Source: an uncultured Sinobacteraceae bacterium (GTDB lineage Bacteria > Pseudomonadota > Gammaproteobacteria > Nevskiales > Nevskiaceae). Taken from it: a stretch of 64,000 nucleotides of DNA. The position numbers and the translations under genes are program-made. Below the pieces are notes generated by a model. It made no database searches. It saw only the letters and a program-made list of their open reading frames with translations, and had not been told where the DNA came from. Where the stretch lies: the NCBI GenBank assembly GCA_903822975.1, contig CAIJRD010000009.1:62001-126000 (forward strand). The letters run 5' to 3'. Shown here one piece after another: positions 50,689 to 60,473 of the stretch (positions are counted from its first letter, which is position 1; every line of letters begins with the position of its first letter).

Positions 50689-52578
50689 ATGGTTTCGTAT
50701 AACAAAAATCATAAGCAGTTCTGGAGTCTTTACGCGACGCTGAGCCTGATGCTGCTGGCGGCGCTCGCCTGGTTGCCGCGAACGGCGTCCGCCGGCTCGC
50801 TGGATCTGGGCGCGGACACCGAGCTGAGCTACAAGCTCACCGTCGGCTACGGCGTGGCGATGCGTGTCGAGGGACGTTCTGGCGCGCTGGTCAATGCGCC
50901 GGTCGATCCGCTGCAGCTGCATCTGACGCTGGCCGACTATCAGAACGGCAATGCGTTCAACCATACGGGTTTGTCGAACACCATCAACTTCGACGACGGC
51001 GATCGCAACTTCAAGGCGGGCAGCCTGATCAACAATCGCGTCAGTGGTATCGCCGAGTTCCAGCTGATCCACAAGAACTACGGCATCGTTGCCAGCGGCG
51101 ACGGTTTTTACGACCAGGTCTATCACCACCCGAACGACAACAACTCGCCGCAGACCGCCAACAAGGACGGTCCGAACAACCGCTTCAACGATGGTGCGCG
51201 CTACTACGATGGTCAGCGTGTGCGTCTGCTCGAAGCCTATGGCTTCGCCGACTGGTCGCTCGGTGACGAGAGCTTCCTCAATGTGCGCGCCGGCAAGCAG
51301 CTGGTGGCCTACGGCGAAAGCCTGTTCTTCGGCGGTATCTCCAACGCGCAGGCGCCGAACGATGCGACCAAGGCCTTCATTCCCGGCGCCGAAGTCAAAG
51401 ACATTTTGCTGCCGCTGAATCAGGTGTCATTCCAGCTCGGTTTGACCAACGATCTGAGTCTGGTCGGCACCTACCAGCTCAACTATCACGCGACCGAAGT
51501 GTTCCCGGTCGGTGACTTCTATTCGATCCAGGATGAGGTCGGACCCGGCGGCCAGTTCGCCTACGGCTCGATCAATCCGCTGTACCTCGACGGATGCCCG
51601 GGACTGTTGAAGATCGGCGGCGTTGATCTGAGCGGACTGTGCAATTTGGGCGGCATCGGCGGAACGCTGTTCAATGCGCCGCGCACGATCAACTCGGTGC
51701 GCGGACCGGACATCATGCCGAGTAACTGGGGCCACTTCGCCGCCGGTATCAAGTATCAGCTGACGCCGGTAACCAACGTCGGTCTGTTCTACCTGCGCTA
51801 TGCCGACGAAACACCGTCGGTCGTGCTGAATGCCGGTTATGCGACCTTCATCCCGGCCAATCCGCCGGTGATCCCGGTGCCGATCACGACGGCGGTTGCC
51901 AACGAGCCGGTGCCGACGTCCTACCAGGTCAAGTATTTCGACGGAATCCATCTTTATGGATCGAGTTTCTCGACCGTGCTCGGTCCGCTCAACGTCGCCG
52001 GCGAAGTCAATTTCCGCGATGGGCAGGACATCGGCGTGCAGGCCATCGTCGGCGGTTTGCTGGTGCCGATCTACAGTCGCGCGAAAGTCGGGCAGGTGTT
52101 GACCTCGGCGATTGCGGCCACCAATCCGGGCGTCTTCTTCGACGAAATCAATATCGTCGGCGAAGCCGGCGCGATCCATGTATTCGATGTCGACGCGATT
52201 TCAAAAGCACCGGCGATCAATCCGGTTGGCGACGGCCGTCAGCCGATGGGCAGCGATACCGCCTGGGGTTTCCAGACGCTGATCATTCCGAAGAATCACA
52301 ACGTGTTCTCCGGCGTCGATATCAGCTACCCGGTTTCGTTTGCGACCATCGTCAAGGGCAATCCGGCGGTGCAGGGTTTGTTCGGTCCGCTGTATGCGGA
52401 AGGCGATCAGCGCGTCACGCTCGGCGTCGGCGCCACCTATCTCGACAATCTGGAGTTCGGTTTCGGCTACAACATCTTCCTCGGCGATGCCACGCGCACC
52501 ATCCGTGGCAGTCAGTTGTTGCAGCATCCGTATACCGATCGCGACAACGTCACGTTCAGCGTCAAGTACAACCTGTGA
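50689..52578 (+). CDS. DUF1302 outer-membrane protein
   Basis: The 629-residue product has a signal peptide (LSLMLLAALAWLPRTASAGS). A beta-strand-rich body follows that begins LGADTELSYKLTVGYGVAMRVEGR and ends with a strand and terminal hydrophobic residue (VTFSVKYNL), as in outer-membrane barrels. The pattern, with GDRNFKAGSLINNRVSG, LRAGKQLVAYGESLFFGG and IPGAEVKDILLPLNQ, is that of DUF1302 proteins, which often sit with DUF1329 lipoproteins and lipid or sterol degradation genes. ATG 50689 is chosen because a G8-A run (50672-50680) is well spaced; an earlier ATG (50665) has a poor site. It probably imports or senses a hydrophobic substrate (inference). Confidence 0.85.
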   Translation: MVSYNKNHKQFWSLYATLSLMLLAALAWLPRTASAGSLDLGADTELSYKLTVGYGVAMRVEGRSGALVNAPVDPLQLHLTLADYQNGNAFNHTGLSNTINFDDGDRNFKAGSLINNRVSGIAEFQLIHKNYGIVASGDGFYDQVYHHPNDNNSPQTANKDGPNNRFNDGARYYDGQRVRLLEAYGFADWSLGDESFLNVRAGKQLVAYGESLFFGGISNAQAPNDATKAFIPGAEVKDILLPLNQVSFQLGLTNDLSLVGTYQLNYHATEVFPVGDFYSIQDEVGPGGQFAYGSINPLYLDGCPGLLKIGGVDLSGLCNLGGIGGTLFNAPRTINSVRGPDIMPSNWGHFAAGIKYQLTPVTNVGLFYLRYADETPSVVLNAGYATFIPANPPVIPVPITTAVANEPVPTSYQVKYFDGIHLYGSSFSTVLGPLNVAGEVNFRDGQDIGVQAIVGGLLVPIYSRAKVGQVLTSAIAATNPGVFFDEINIVGEAGAIHVFDVDAISKAPAINPVGDGRQPMGSDTAWGFQTLIIPKNHNVFSGVDISYPVSFATIVKGNPAVQGLFGPLYAEGDQRVTLGVGATYLDNLEFGFGYNIFLGDATRTIRGSQLLQHPYTDRDNVTFSVKYNL

Positions 52579-52714
52579 GCGCGGTGCGGCAACGGCGCGG
52601 CGTCAAGCGACGCCTGAGCTTGCGCCGCATCATCGGGCGCTGGACGCGTCCACTAAAAACGTCGTCGTTGCGCCTGCAGCCGGGCGTGGCGCCGACGCCG
52701 ATGTACGATAAGGC

Positions 52715-53722
52715 ATGAGCGAAACGAACTTCGACGCTGCAGAATTCCGACGCGCCCTGGGTAGCTTCGCGACCGGCGTCACCATCATCACGACGCGAAG
52801 TGCCGATGGTGCGCCGGTTGGCCTCACTGTCAACAGCTTCAATTCGGTGTCGCTGAATCCGCCGCTGGTACTGTGGAGCCTCGCAACCAGCTCGCTGAGC
52901 CTGCCGGCATTCCAGTCGTCGCCAAACTGGGCGGTGCACGTGCTTGCAGCCGATCAGCATGGCCTGTCCGGGCGCTTTGCCAAGCGCGGCGAAGACAAGT
53001 TTTCCGGCCTCGACACCGAAGCGGGGATCGACGGCGTGCCGCTGCTGCGCGGTTGCATGGCGCGCTTCCAGTGCCGTACGGCGTTCCAGTACGAAGGCGG
53101 TGACCACGTCATCTTCATCGGCGAGGTCCGTGCATTCGATCGCAACGACGCCGCGCCGCTGGTATTCCACGGCGGTCGCTACGCACATGCCACCTTGCGT
53201 GACCCGCCGGAAGTGCAGCCGCGCAGCGCACATCTCGAAGGCAGTTTCGGCGATCACTTTCTGGGCTATCAACTCGGTCGCAGCCACTTCCGATTCCTTG
53301 CGCAGATTCGTCGCTACCTGACCGACGCGCACCTCAGCGATGAGGATTTCTATGTCCTGTCGGCGTTGACGCTGAAGCCCGGTCTCAGCACCGCCGACCT
53401 CGACGCCGGCATGGCGGGGATTCTCGACGAAAGCGGTCATCGTGCGGTCGAATCGCTGCTGCAACGGGGATTGGTGCGGCGCGGCGCGGGGTCCGACGCC
53501 GAGCTGGAATTGACCGACAGCGGCCGCGACAGCGCACTGCGTGTCATCGGTGCGGCCAAGGCCGTCGAAGAGCAAGTTCTTCAGCGACTCGGCCCCGGCG
53601 AAGCGCCGGTGCTGAAGTCCTTGCTGGCGCGTCTGCTGAACGTCATCGATCCGGCCGCAAATGCGCTGTGGCAGGAAAAAAACCTCGACGCCGGAGCGCC
53701 CGCAGCCGCCCGTATGCGATGA
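52715..53722 (+). CDS. Flavin reductase fused to a MarR-like winged helix
   Basis: The 335-residue product has an N-terminal flavin reductase domain (about 1-165): FRRALGSFATGVTIITTRSADG, GLTVNSFNSVSLNPPLVLWSL, NWAVHVLAADQ and FHGGRYAHA. A C-terminal MarR-like helical domain follows (about 180-320): LGYQLGRSHFRFLAQIRRYLTD, LSDEDFYVLSALTLKPGLSTADL and ESLLQRGLVRRG...LTDSGRD. A similar fusion is known in the C1 reductase of 4-hydroxyphenylacetate hydroxylase of Acinetobacter, where the MarR-like part is an effector-binding autoinhibitory domain. No monooxygenase partner lies within the window on either side. Confidence 0.88.
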   Translation: MSETNFDAAEFRRALGSFATGVTIITTRSADGAPVGLTVNSFNSVSLNPPLVLWSLATSSLSLPAFQSSPNWAVHVLAADQHGLSGRFAKRGEDKFSGLDTEAGIDGVPLLRGCMARFQCRTAFQYEGGDHVIFIGEVRAFDRNDAAPLVFHGGRYAHATLRDPPEVQPRSAHLEGSFGDHFLGYQLGRSHFRFLAQIRRYLTDAHLSDEDFYVLSALTLKPGLSTADLDAGMAGILDESGHRAVESLLQRGLVRRGAGSDAELELTDSGRDSALRVIGAAKAVEEQVLQRLGPGEAPVLKSLLARLLNVIDPAANALWQEKNLDAGAPAAARMR

Positions 53723-53788
53723 TGTACGAACGGGCGGAGCGTTCAACCAGTGAACGATCCGATGTTGTTGGAAAGTGTCGGCAAAGTG

Positions 53789-53817
53789 TTGTGTAGACGG
53801 CGCCCCGCCGCTATACT
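53789..53817 (+). promoter_or_regulatory. Sigma-70 promoter of the initiator tRNA operon
   Basis: TTGTGT (53789-53794) and TATACT (53812-53817) are separated by exactly 17 bases, placing the start of transcription a few bases before the tRNA at 53832. Confidence 0.75.
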
Positions 53818-53831
53818 TGCTGACTACGCGG

Positions 53832-53908
<77 letters not shown>

Positions 53909-53926
53909 ACAACTGGTTGTAGCACC

Positions 53927-53949
53927 AGGGCCCCGCGAGGGCCTTTTTT
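53927..53949 (+). terminator. Rho-independent terminator after the tRNA
   Basis: GGCCC (53929-53933), loop CGCGA and GGGCC (53939-53943) are followed directly by six T. It lies between the tRNA and rimP and probably ends most tRNA transcripts, with read-through into rimP-nusA-infB. Confidence 0.85.
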
Positions 53950-54060
53950 GTTGGTCGAGCCGGAGCTACGTCGATGCCCGGTGGGCAGCGACGCCAGTGC
54001 TGGTTCGGCCATTGCCGAAACGCGCGCGCAGATGCAGGCGAGCCTGCTTGCGGAGGAACA

Positions 54061-54558
54061 TTGGCGGTAGTGAGCAACAAGCTGAATGACTTACTTGAGC
54101 CGGTCGTCACCGACCTTGGCTACGAGTTGGTTTTGCTCGAATTCAACCCATATAAGGGTGGCGCGACGCTGCGTCTCTACATCGATCTGCCGGAAGCACC
54201 GGCGGACGCCGAGGAGGCCAGCATCACGGTGGAAGATTGCGCGAAGGTGAGTCGCGAAGTGGCGGCGCTGCTGGATGTCGAAGACGCAATTCAGCAGGCC
54301 TATCGGTTGGAAGTGTCCTCACCGGGACTCGACCGGCCGCTGGTAACGCCGGCGCATTTCCAGCGGTTCATAGGCGAACAGGCCAAGGTGCAGATGCTGG
54401 TGCCGCAGGGCGGGCGCAAGCGTTTCCAGGGCGTGATCGCCGAATGTGATGTGGAGTCCGTGGTCCTCGAAGCACCTGAGGGCCGCTATGTATTGCCGTT
54501 GGCCGACATCGAGCGGGCACGGTTGGTACCCAACTTCGATATAGGAAAGCCGGGCTGA
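54061..54558 (+). CDS. rimP: Ribosome maturation factor RimP
   Basis: The 165-residue product has LLEPVVTDLGYELVLLEFNP, ITVEDCAKVSREVAALLDVED, YRLEVSSPGLDRPLVTPAHFQRFIG and the C-terminal SH3-like part (GVIAECDVESVVLEAPEGRYVLPLADIERARLVPNF). It assists 30S subunit maturation. The start is TTG 54061, four bases after GGAGG; a GTG nine bases later is an alternative. Its stop overlaps the nusA ATG. Confidence 0.95.
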   Translation: MAVVSNKLNDLLEPVVTDLGYELVLLEFNPYKGGATLRLYIDLPEAPADAEEASITVEDCAKVSREVAALLDVEDAIQQAYRLEVSSPGLDRPLVTPAHFQRFIGEQAKVQMLVPQGGRKRFQGVIAECDVESVVLEAPEGRYVLPLADIERARLVPNFDIGKPG

Positions 54559-56057
54559 TGAACAACAAAGATCTCCTGCTGATGGCCGAAGTCCTTTCCA
54601 ATGAAAAGGGCGTGGATCAGGAAGTCGTGTTCGATGCGCTCGAAGCGGCGCTGGCCTCGGCGAGCAAGGAACATTACGGCGCCGACTGGGACATCCGTGT
54701 CGCGATCGATCGCAAGACCGGAGAGTACGAAACGTTCCGCGTCTGGACCGTGCTCGACGACGAAGACGAAAACTTCGAAACGCCGGCGCGGCAGATCCTG
54801 CTGGCGCGTGCGCAGATGGACAACCCGGAAGCCAAGGTTGGCGATGTGCGCGAGCAGGCGCTGCCGTCGATCGAATTCGGCCGCATCGCCGCGCAGAAAG
54901 CCAAGCAGGTGATCTTCCAGCGCGTCCGCGATGCTGAGCGTGCGCGCGTCGTCGAGGCCTACCAGGAACGGGTCGGCGAATTGATGACCGGCATCGTCAA
55001 GCGCATGGAGCGCGGTGCGGTGATCGTCGATCTCGGCGGCACCACCGAAGCGATCATTCCGCGCGAGCACGTGGTGCCGCGTGAGCCGCTGCGCCCGGGC
55101 GACCGCGTGCGCGGGTTCCTCTACGAAGTGAGCCCGCAGATTCGCGGACCGCAGCTGTTCCTGAGCCGCACCTCGCCGAAGTTCCTGATCGAACTGTTCA
55201 AGCTTGAGGTGCCGGAAATTGCGCAAGGCCTGATCGAAATCAAGGGTGCTGCGCGTGATCCGGGTCTGCGCGCGAAGATCGCGGTGCAGGCCAAGGACAA
55301 GCGCATCGATCCGGTCGGTGCTTGCGTCGGCATGCGCGGTTCGCGCGTGCAGAGCGTGTCGAACGAACTCGCTGGTGAGCGCATCGACATCGTGCCCTGG
55401 GACGAGAACATCGCCCAGTTCGTCATCAATGCGATGGCGCCGGCCGAAGTCGAGTCGATCATCGTCGACGAAGAAGCGCATGCGATGGCCATCGCAGTGG
55501 CGGAAGAGAAGCTGGCGCAGGCGATCGGCCGTGGCGGCCAGAACGTCCGACTCGCATCGGAACTGACCGGCTGGGTTCTCAACGTGATGACCGCGACCGA
55601 GGCCGAGAGCAAGAAGGATCAGGAAAACCAGGCCGTGCTGCAGCTGTTCATGGAGCAGCTCGATGTCGACGCGGACATCGCCTCGATTCTGGTGCAGGAA
55701 GGTTTCGCCTCGGTCGAGGAAGTGGCCTACGTGCCGCCCGAGGAACTGCTGAACATTCAGGAATTCGACGAGCAGGTCGTCGAGGAGCTGCGCAACCGCG
55801 CGCGCGACGTGCTGCTGAACAAGGCGTTGGCGAAGGCCGAGGAAGCCGCATCGGTGAAGCCGGCGGACGACTTGTTGGCGGTCGACGGCGTTGACGAAGA
55901 ACTCGGCTACAAGCTGGCCGCGGCCGGCGTGCTGACGCGCGACGATCTGGCCGATCTGGCCACCGACGAATTGCTGGAAAAAGTCCCCCATCTCGATGAG
56001 GCCGTTGCCCGGCAGTTGATCATGACTGCCCGTGGTTTCAGCACTCAACAAGTCTGA
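54558..56057 (+). CDS. nusA: Transcription termination/antitermination factor NusA
   Basis: The 499-residue product has the N-terminal RNA polymerase-binding domain, an S1 domain (GELMTGIVKRMERGAVIVDLGG), two KH domains (DPVGACVGMRGSRVQSV and AIGRGGQNVRLASELTGW) and two C-terminal acidic AR repeats (about 365-495), as in E. coli NusA. It modulates pausing, termination and antitermination. It lies in the conserved rimP-nusA-infB operon. Confidence 0.97.
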   Translation: MNNKDLLLMAEVLSNEKGVDQEVVFDALEAALASASKEHYGADWDIRVAIDRKTGEYETFRVWTVLDDEDENFETPARQILLARAQMDNPEAKVGDVREQALPSIEFGRIAAQKAKQVIFQRVRDAERARVVEAYQERVGELMTGIVKRMERGAVIVDLGGTTEAIIPREHVVPREPLRPGDRVRGFLYEVSPQIRGPQLFLSRTSPKFLIELFKLEVPEIAQGLIEIKGAARDPGLRAKIAVQAKDKRIDPVGACVGMRGSRVQSVSNELAGERIDIVPWDENIAQFVINAMAPAEVESIIVDEEAHAMAIAVAEEKLAQAIGRGGQNVRLASELTGWVLNVMTATEAESKKDQENQAVLQLFMEQLDVDADIASILVQEGFASVEEVAYVPPEELLNIQEFDEQVVEELRNRARDVLLNKALAKAEEAASVKPADDLLAVDGVDEELGYKLAAAGVLTRDDLADLATDELLEKVPHLDEAVARQLIMTARGFSTQQV

Positions 56058-56072
56058 GCATAAAGAGTCCGA

Positions 56073-58682
56073 ATGAGCACATTGACGGTATCCGATCTGG
56101 CAGCCGAGCTGCATAAGCCGGTGCCTGAAATGCTTTCGCAGCTGAAGCTGGCGGGCGTAACCGTGGCCGACGAGAAGTCGCCGATCAGCCCGGCCGACAA
56201 GCTGGCGCTGCTGGCGCATCTGCAGAAATCTTCTCGCGTCACCACGGTGTTGAATACCGGCAATCCGGGTCGAATCACGCTCAAGCGCAAGGAAACCACC
56301 GAACTCAAACTCGGCGGTGGCCGCGGTGCACCGGCGAAGACGGTGAGCATCGAAGTGCGCAAGCGCCGCACCTACGTCAAGGCCGACGAGGCCGAGACCG
56401 CCGACGAAGCGGCGGAGATCGCTGCCGAGGCCGCAGAAGCCGCGGCTCAGGCGCAGCGCGAAGCCGAGGCGCATGCCGCGGCGGAAGCCGAAGCCAAGCG
56501 CGTGCAGGACGAAGCCGCACGCAAGCTGCGTGAGGAAGAAGCCCAGCGTCAGGCCGCAGAAGCCGAGGCCACGCAGAAGCAGCAGGCCGAGCACGCCGAT
56601 CGTCTGAAGAACGATCCGATGTACCGCGCGCGCATGGATGCGGAAGCCTCGCGACGTCGTGCGGCCGAAAACCTGCGCCGCGCGACCGAAGTGCGCATCA
56701 TCGCGCCGACCCCCACACCGACCCCGACGCCGGCTGCGAAGAAGCCGGACAAGGATCGCGGCGCCGCTGCGGCACCGCGTGGCGGTCGCAACGAACTGCA
56801 TCTTGGCGAAGGCAAGGGCGGTCGTCGCGAGAAGAAATCGAAGAAGCCGAGCGGCCAGATCCGCGTCGACAATCTGCACGTGTTCGAGAAGCCGACCGCG
56901 CCGGTTGTGCGCGAAGTGGAAGTGCCGGAAGCGATCACCGTTGCCGAGCTGGCCAACCGCATGGCGGTCAAGGCCACCGAGCTCATCAAGGTAATGATGA
57001 AGAACGGCATGATGGCGACGATCAACCAGACCATCGACCAGGATACGGCGATGCTGATGGTCGAGGAACTCGGCCACAAGGGCCGCGCCGTCAAGGAAAG
57101 CGACCAGGAAGAAGGGCTGATCCAGGCCGTCGCCGGCGATGCCAACAAGGATCTGCCGACCGCGCCGCGTCCGCCGGTGGTCACCATCATGGGCCACGTC
57201 GACCACGGCAAGACTTCGCTGCTCGACTACATCCGCAAGACCCGTGTGGCCGCTGGCGAAGCCGGTGGTATCACGCAGCATATCGGTGCGTATCACGTGA
57301 CCACACCGAAGGGCGTGATCACCTTCCTCGACACGCCGGGCCACGCCGCGTTCACGCGCATGCGTGCGCGTGGCGCACAGATCACCGACATCGTGATTCT
57401 GGTGGTTGCCGGTGACGACGGCGTCAAGCCGCAGACCAAGGAAGCGATTCAACACGCCAAGGCCGCGAAAGCGCCGATCGTGGTTGCCGTCACCAAGATC
57501 GACAAGCCGGGCGTCGACATGCAGCGCGTCAAGAACGAGCTGGTCAAGGAAGAAGTGATTCCGGAAGAGTACGGCGGCGACGTGCAGTTCGTCGGCGTGT
57601 CCTCGATGACCGGCGAAGGTGTCGACACATTGCTCGACGCGATTCTGCTACAGGCCGAAGTGCTGGAATTGACGTCGCCAATCGATGGCTCGGCGCGCGG
57701 CACGATCGTCGAGTCTTCGCTGGAAAAGGGCCGCGGTCCGGTGGCGACCGTACTGGTCCGCGCCGGCATCCTGCGCCAGGGCGATATCATCCTCACCGGC
57801 CCGTATTTCGGCCGCGTGCGTGCGATGTTCGACGAAGCCGGCAAGCCGATCAAGGAAGCCGGACCGTCGATTCCTGTCGCCGTGCTGGGCTTGTCGGGTG
57901 CGCCGGACGTCGGTGACGACGTCGTCGTGGTGGCCGATGAACGCAAGGCGCGCGAACTCGCTGAACTGCGTGAGATCAAGCTGCGCGAAGCCAAGCTGGC
58001 GTCGTCGCAGGCCGTGCGCATGGACCAGGTGTTCTCGCGCATGGGCGATGGCGAGCACAAGGTGCTCAACCTGATGATCAAGGCGGACGTGCAGGGCAGT
58101 GCGGAAGCGCTCACCGAGAGCTTGCGCAAGATGCCGAGCGCCGAGGTCAAGATCAACGTCGTGTCGAGTGCGGTCGGTGGCATCAGCGAATCGGATGTCG
58201 ATCTCGCATTGGCCTCGCGCGCGATCATCATCGGCTTCAACGTCCGTGCCGACAGCGTTGCGCGTCGCCGCATCCAGGACAACGGCGTCGACATGCGCTA
58301 CTACAGCATCATCTATGAAGTGCTGGATGATGTGGCAAGCGCAGTGTCGGGCCTGCTGGGTACCGAAACGCGCGAGCAGATCGTCGGCGTCGCACAGGTG
58401 CGCGATGTGTTCCGCTCGTCCAAGCTCGGCAACATCGCCGGCTGTCTGGTGATGGATGGCGAAGTGCGTCGTGGTCTGCCGATCCGCGTGCTGCGCAACA
58501 ACACGGTGATCTACGAAGGCGAGCTCGAATCGCTGCGCCGCTTCAAGGACGACGTCAACAAGGTCGAGGCCGGCACCGAATGCGGCATCGGCGTGAAGAA
58601 CTACAACGACGTCAAACCCGGCGATCAGATCGAGTGCTTCGAGCGTATCGAAGTCAAGCGTACGGTGAAGGCGGAGGCGTAA
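56073..58682 (+). CDS. infB: Translation initiation factor IF-2
   Basis: The 869-residue product has an N-terminal domain, a long Ala/Glu-rich coiled-coil region (about 110-200) and a Thr-Pro repeat (about 212-220). The GTPase domain starts at the P-loop [10 protein letters not shown] (about 374), with DTPGHAAF and TKIDKPG. The C-terminal fMet-tRNA-binding domains end ...[20 protein letters not shown]. It delivers initiator tRNA, whose gene heads the same block. The start is 15 bases after the nusA stop. Confidence 0.97.
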   Translation: MSTLTVSDLAAELHKPVPEMLSQLKLAGVTVADEKSPISPADKLALLAHLQKSSRVTTVLNTGNPGRITLKRKETTELKLGGGRGAPAKTVSIEVRKRRTYVKADEAETADEAAEIAAEAAEAAAQAQREAEAHAAAEAEAKRVQDEAARKLREEEAQRQAAEAEATQKQQAEHADRLKNDPMYRARMDAEASRRRAAENLRRATEVRIIAPTPTPTPTPAAKKPDKDRGAAAAPRGGRNELHLGEGKGGRREKKSKKPSGQIRVDNLHVFEKPTAPVVREVEVPEAITVAELANRMAVKATELIKVMMKNGMMATINQTIDQDTAMLMVEELGHKGRAVKESDQEEGLIQAVAGDANKDLPTAPRPPVVTIMGHVDHGKTSLLDYIRKTRVAAGEAGGITQHIGAYHVTTPKGVITFLDTPGHAAFTRMRARGAQITDIVILVVAGDDGVKPQTKEAIQHAKAAKAPIVVAVTKIDKPGVDMQRVKNELVKEEVIPEEYGGDVQFVGVSSMTGEGVDTLLDAILLQAEVLELTSPIDGSARGTIVESSLEKGRGPVATVLVRAGILRQGDIILTGPYFGRVRAMFDEAGKPIKEAGPSIPVAVLGLSGAPDVGDDVVVVADERKARELAELREIKLREAKLASSQAVRMDQVFSRMGDGEHKVLNLMIKADVQGSAEALTESLRKMPSAEVKINVVSSAVGGISESDVDLALASRAIIIGFNVRADSVARRRIQDNGVDMRYYSIIYEVLDDVASAVSGLLGTETREQIVGVAQVRDVFRSSKLGNIAGCLVMDGEVRRGLPIRVLRNNTVIYEGELESLRRFKDDVNKVEAGTECGIGVKNYNDVKPGDQIECFERIEVKRTVKAEA

Positions 58683-58695
58683 GCTTCCGCCCGCT

Positions 58696-59130
58696 ATGCC
58701 GAGAGAATATCCCCGAGCGGCGCGTCTGGCGCCGCAGCTGCAGCGCGAACTCACCGAGCTGATCCGTGACGAGCTGACCGATCCGCGTATCGGTCAGGTC
58801 ACCGTGACGCATGTCGACTGTTCGCCGGATCTGCGTAACGCGAAGATCTCGATCAGCTCGTTCGGTGACGACAAGCAGCTGAATACGGCGGTCAAAGTGC
58901 TCGAGGGCGCGGCCATGCGGCTGCGGCGTTCGCTCGGCTCGCGACTGAAGATGCGCTACACCCCGCAGCTGCGTTTCGTTGCCGACGTGCGGCTGCGTGA
59001 AGGCGATCGCATCAGCGGCCTGATTCGCGCGGCGACCGCACGCGATCTGGCGCAGCCGTCGCGCGGTCCCGCCACGTCGGCCGACAGCACGACGGCCGCG
59101 ACACGTGAAGAGCTCCCCAAGAAGGATTAA
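58696..59130 (+). CDS. rbfA: Ribosome-binding factor RbfA
   Basis: The 144-residue product has the KH-type core: RLAPQLQRELTELIRDELTDPRIGQVTVTHVDCSPDLRNAKISISSFG and LRRSLGSRLKMRYTPQLRFVAD. It matures the 16S rRNA 5' end. The C-terminal Ser/Thr-rich tail overlaps truB by 26 bases. Confidence 0.95.
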   Translation: MPREYPRAARLAPQLQRELTELIRDELTDPRIGQVTVTHVDCSPDLRNAKISISSFGDDKQLNTAVKVLEGAAMRLRRSLGSRLKMRYTPQLRFVADVRLREGDRISGLIRAATARDLAQPSRGPATSADSTTAATREELPKKD

Positions 59131-60088
59131 GCCGCGCGCGGTCGACGGCATCCTGCTGCTCGACAAGCCCTGCGGCCTGACGTCGAACGCCGCCCTGCAA
59201 AGGGTCAAGCGTTTGTTCCGTGCCGACAAGGCCGGCCATACCGGCAGTCTCGATCCGCTGGCGACCGGGCTGCTGCCGATCTGCATGGGGCAGGCAACCA
59301 AGCTCTCCGCGCATCTGCTCGATGCTGACAAAACCTATCGCGCGCGCGTACAACTCGGCAGCAAAACCACGACCGGCGACGCCGACGGCCGCATCGTCGA
59401 ATCGCGCGCCTCAAGCATTACGCGAGCGCAGCTCGAAAGCCTGATCCCCCAGTTCCTCGGCTCGATCCGGCAGGTGCCGCCGATGTACTCGGCGCTCAAG
59501 CGCGACGGCGAAAAGCTCTACAAGCTTGCGCGCGAAGGCATCGAGATCGAGCGCGAACCGCGCGAAGTCGTGATCCATCGGTTGAGCCTGCTGTCGTTCG
59601 ACGCGCAAAGCGAGGCCCAGAGCTTTGAGTTCGAAGTGCAGTGCTCGAAGGGCACCTACGTTCGTACGCTGGCTGAAGACTGGGCTGCGGCCGCCGGCGA
59701 GCTTGCGCACCTGACCGCGCTGCGTCGCACCGGCCTGGGCCGCTTCGATGCGTCCACCATGATCGACCTGCAGGCGCTGGAAGATTGCGGCGACGAAGCC
59801 GCCCGCGAGCACCTGCACCTGCAACCGTTGCTGAGCGTGCTGCCGCACTGGCCGCGCTTGAGCGTGGATGCGAGTGCCGCGCGCGAGCTGCGTGCGGGCA
59901 CCCCGATTACCGTCGACGCTGTGCTGGCCGCAGGCTGGATCTGTGTGCTCGACGAATCCGGCCGGCTGACCTGGCTGGCCGAGCACGACGGTGCCGGCAC
60001 GCTGTCGCCGCGGCGCTGGCTGGGGCGTGATGCGCTATCCGAATCCAACAATCCGACGTCCGCCGGCGGGCCGGTCGTCGCGTCGTAG
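59105..60088 (+). CDS. truB: tRNA pseudouridine-55 synthase TruB
   Basis: The 327-residue product has GILLLDKPCGLTSN, the catalytic GHTGSLDPLATGLLP (Asp), YRARVQLGSKTTTGDADG and SKGTYVRTLAEDWAA, followed by a PUA-like C-terminal part. It isomerises U55 in the tRNA T-loop. The start is GTG 59105 within rbfA. Confidence 0.95.
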   Translation: MKSSPRRIKPRAVDGILLLDKPCGLTSNAALQRVKRLFRADKAGHTGSLDPLATGLLPICMGQATKLSAHLLDADKTYRARVQLGSKTTTGDADGRIVESRASSITRAQLESLIPQFLGSIRQVPPMYSALKRDGEKLYKLAREGIEIEREPREVVIHRLSLLSFDAQSEAQSFEFEVQCSKGTYVRTLAEDWAAAAGELAHLTALRRTGLGRFDASTMIDLQALEDCGDEAAREHLHLQPLLSVLPHWPRLSVDASAARELRAGTPITVDAVLAAGWICVLDESGRLTWLAEHDGAGTLSPRRWLGRDALSESNNPTSAGGPVVAS

Positions 60089-60089
60089 T

Positions 60090-60118
60090 TGTCGCTTCCT
60101 GCCCTGCCAGCTAAAATA
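60090..60118 (+). promoter_or_regulatory. Sigma-70 promoter of rpsO
   Basis: TTGTCG (60090-60095) and TAAAAT (60113-60118) are 17 bases apart, in the 70-base gap between truB and rpsO. E. coli also has an rpsO promoter here. Confidence 0.7.
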
Positions 60119-60158
60119 GATTGTTAACCCATCGAAAAACACGTCCTGGAGTGCTGTA

Positions 60159-60428
60159 ATGCCGTTGTCCGTTGACCAAAAACGCGCCGTCGTCGAAAAA
60201 CACCAGCGCGGCAAAGCTGATACCGGTTCGCCGGAAGTCCAAGTTGCACTGCTGACCGAGCGCATCAATAGCCTCGGCAGCCACTTCGAAGCGAACAAGA
60301 AAGACCATCATTCGCGCCGCGGTCTGCTGAAGATGGTGAATCAGCGTCGCACGCTGCTCGATTACCTGAAGCGGGAAGACGAGAGCCGTTACACCAAGCT
60401 CATCGCAGACCTCGGACTGCGCCGCTAA
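60159..60428 (+). CDS. rpsO: 30S ribosomal protein S15
   Basis: The 89-residue product has the S15 helices: [51 protein letters not shown] and [12 protein letters not shown]. It binds 16S rRNA early in assembly. Length and ends match the family exactly. GGAG lies before the ATG. Confidence 0.98.
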   Translation: MPLSVDQKRAVVEKHQRGKADTGSPEVQVALLTERINSLGSHFEANKKDHHSRRGLLKMVNQRRTLLDYLKREDESRYTKLIADLGLRR

Positions 60429-60440
60429 GGCGCAGTTTTC
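60416..60440 (+). terminator. Terminator between rpsO and pnp, enclosing the rpsO stop
   Basis: CTGCGCC (60417-60423) pairs perfectly with GGCGCAG (60429-60435) around the loop GCTAA, which contains the rpsO TAA stop; TTTTCGTTT follows. E. coli has an intrinsic terminator in the same place. Read-through would give rpsO-pnp transcripts. Confidence 0.75.
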
Positions 60441-60473
60441 GTTTCTCCTCCCGAATCTATAGTCGAGCCCAAT

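Noticed and set aside
54486..57455. Very long open frame on the minus strand opposite nusA and infB (989 codons)
   Set aside because: It mirrors the codon structure of two certain genes, is rich in His, Arg and Gln as shadows are, and has no motif. High GC removes stops from the opposite frame.
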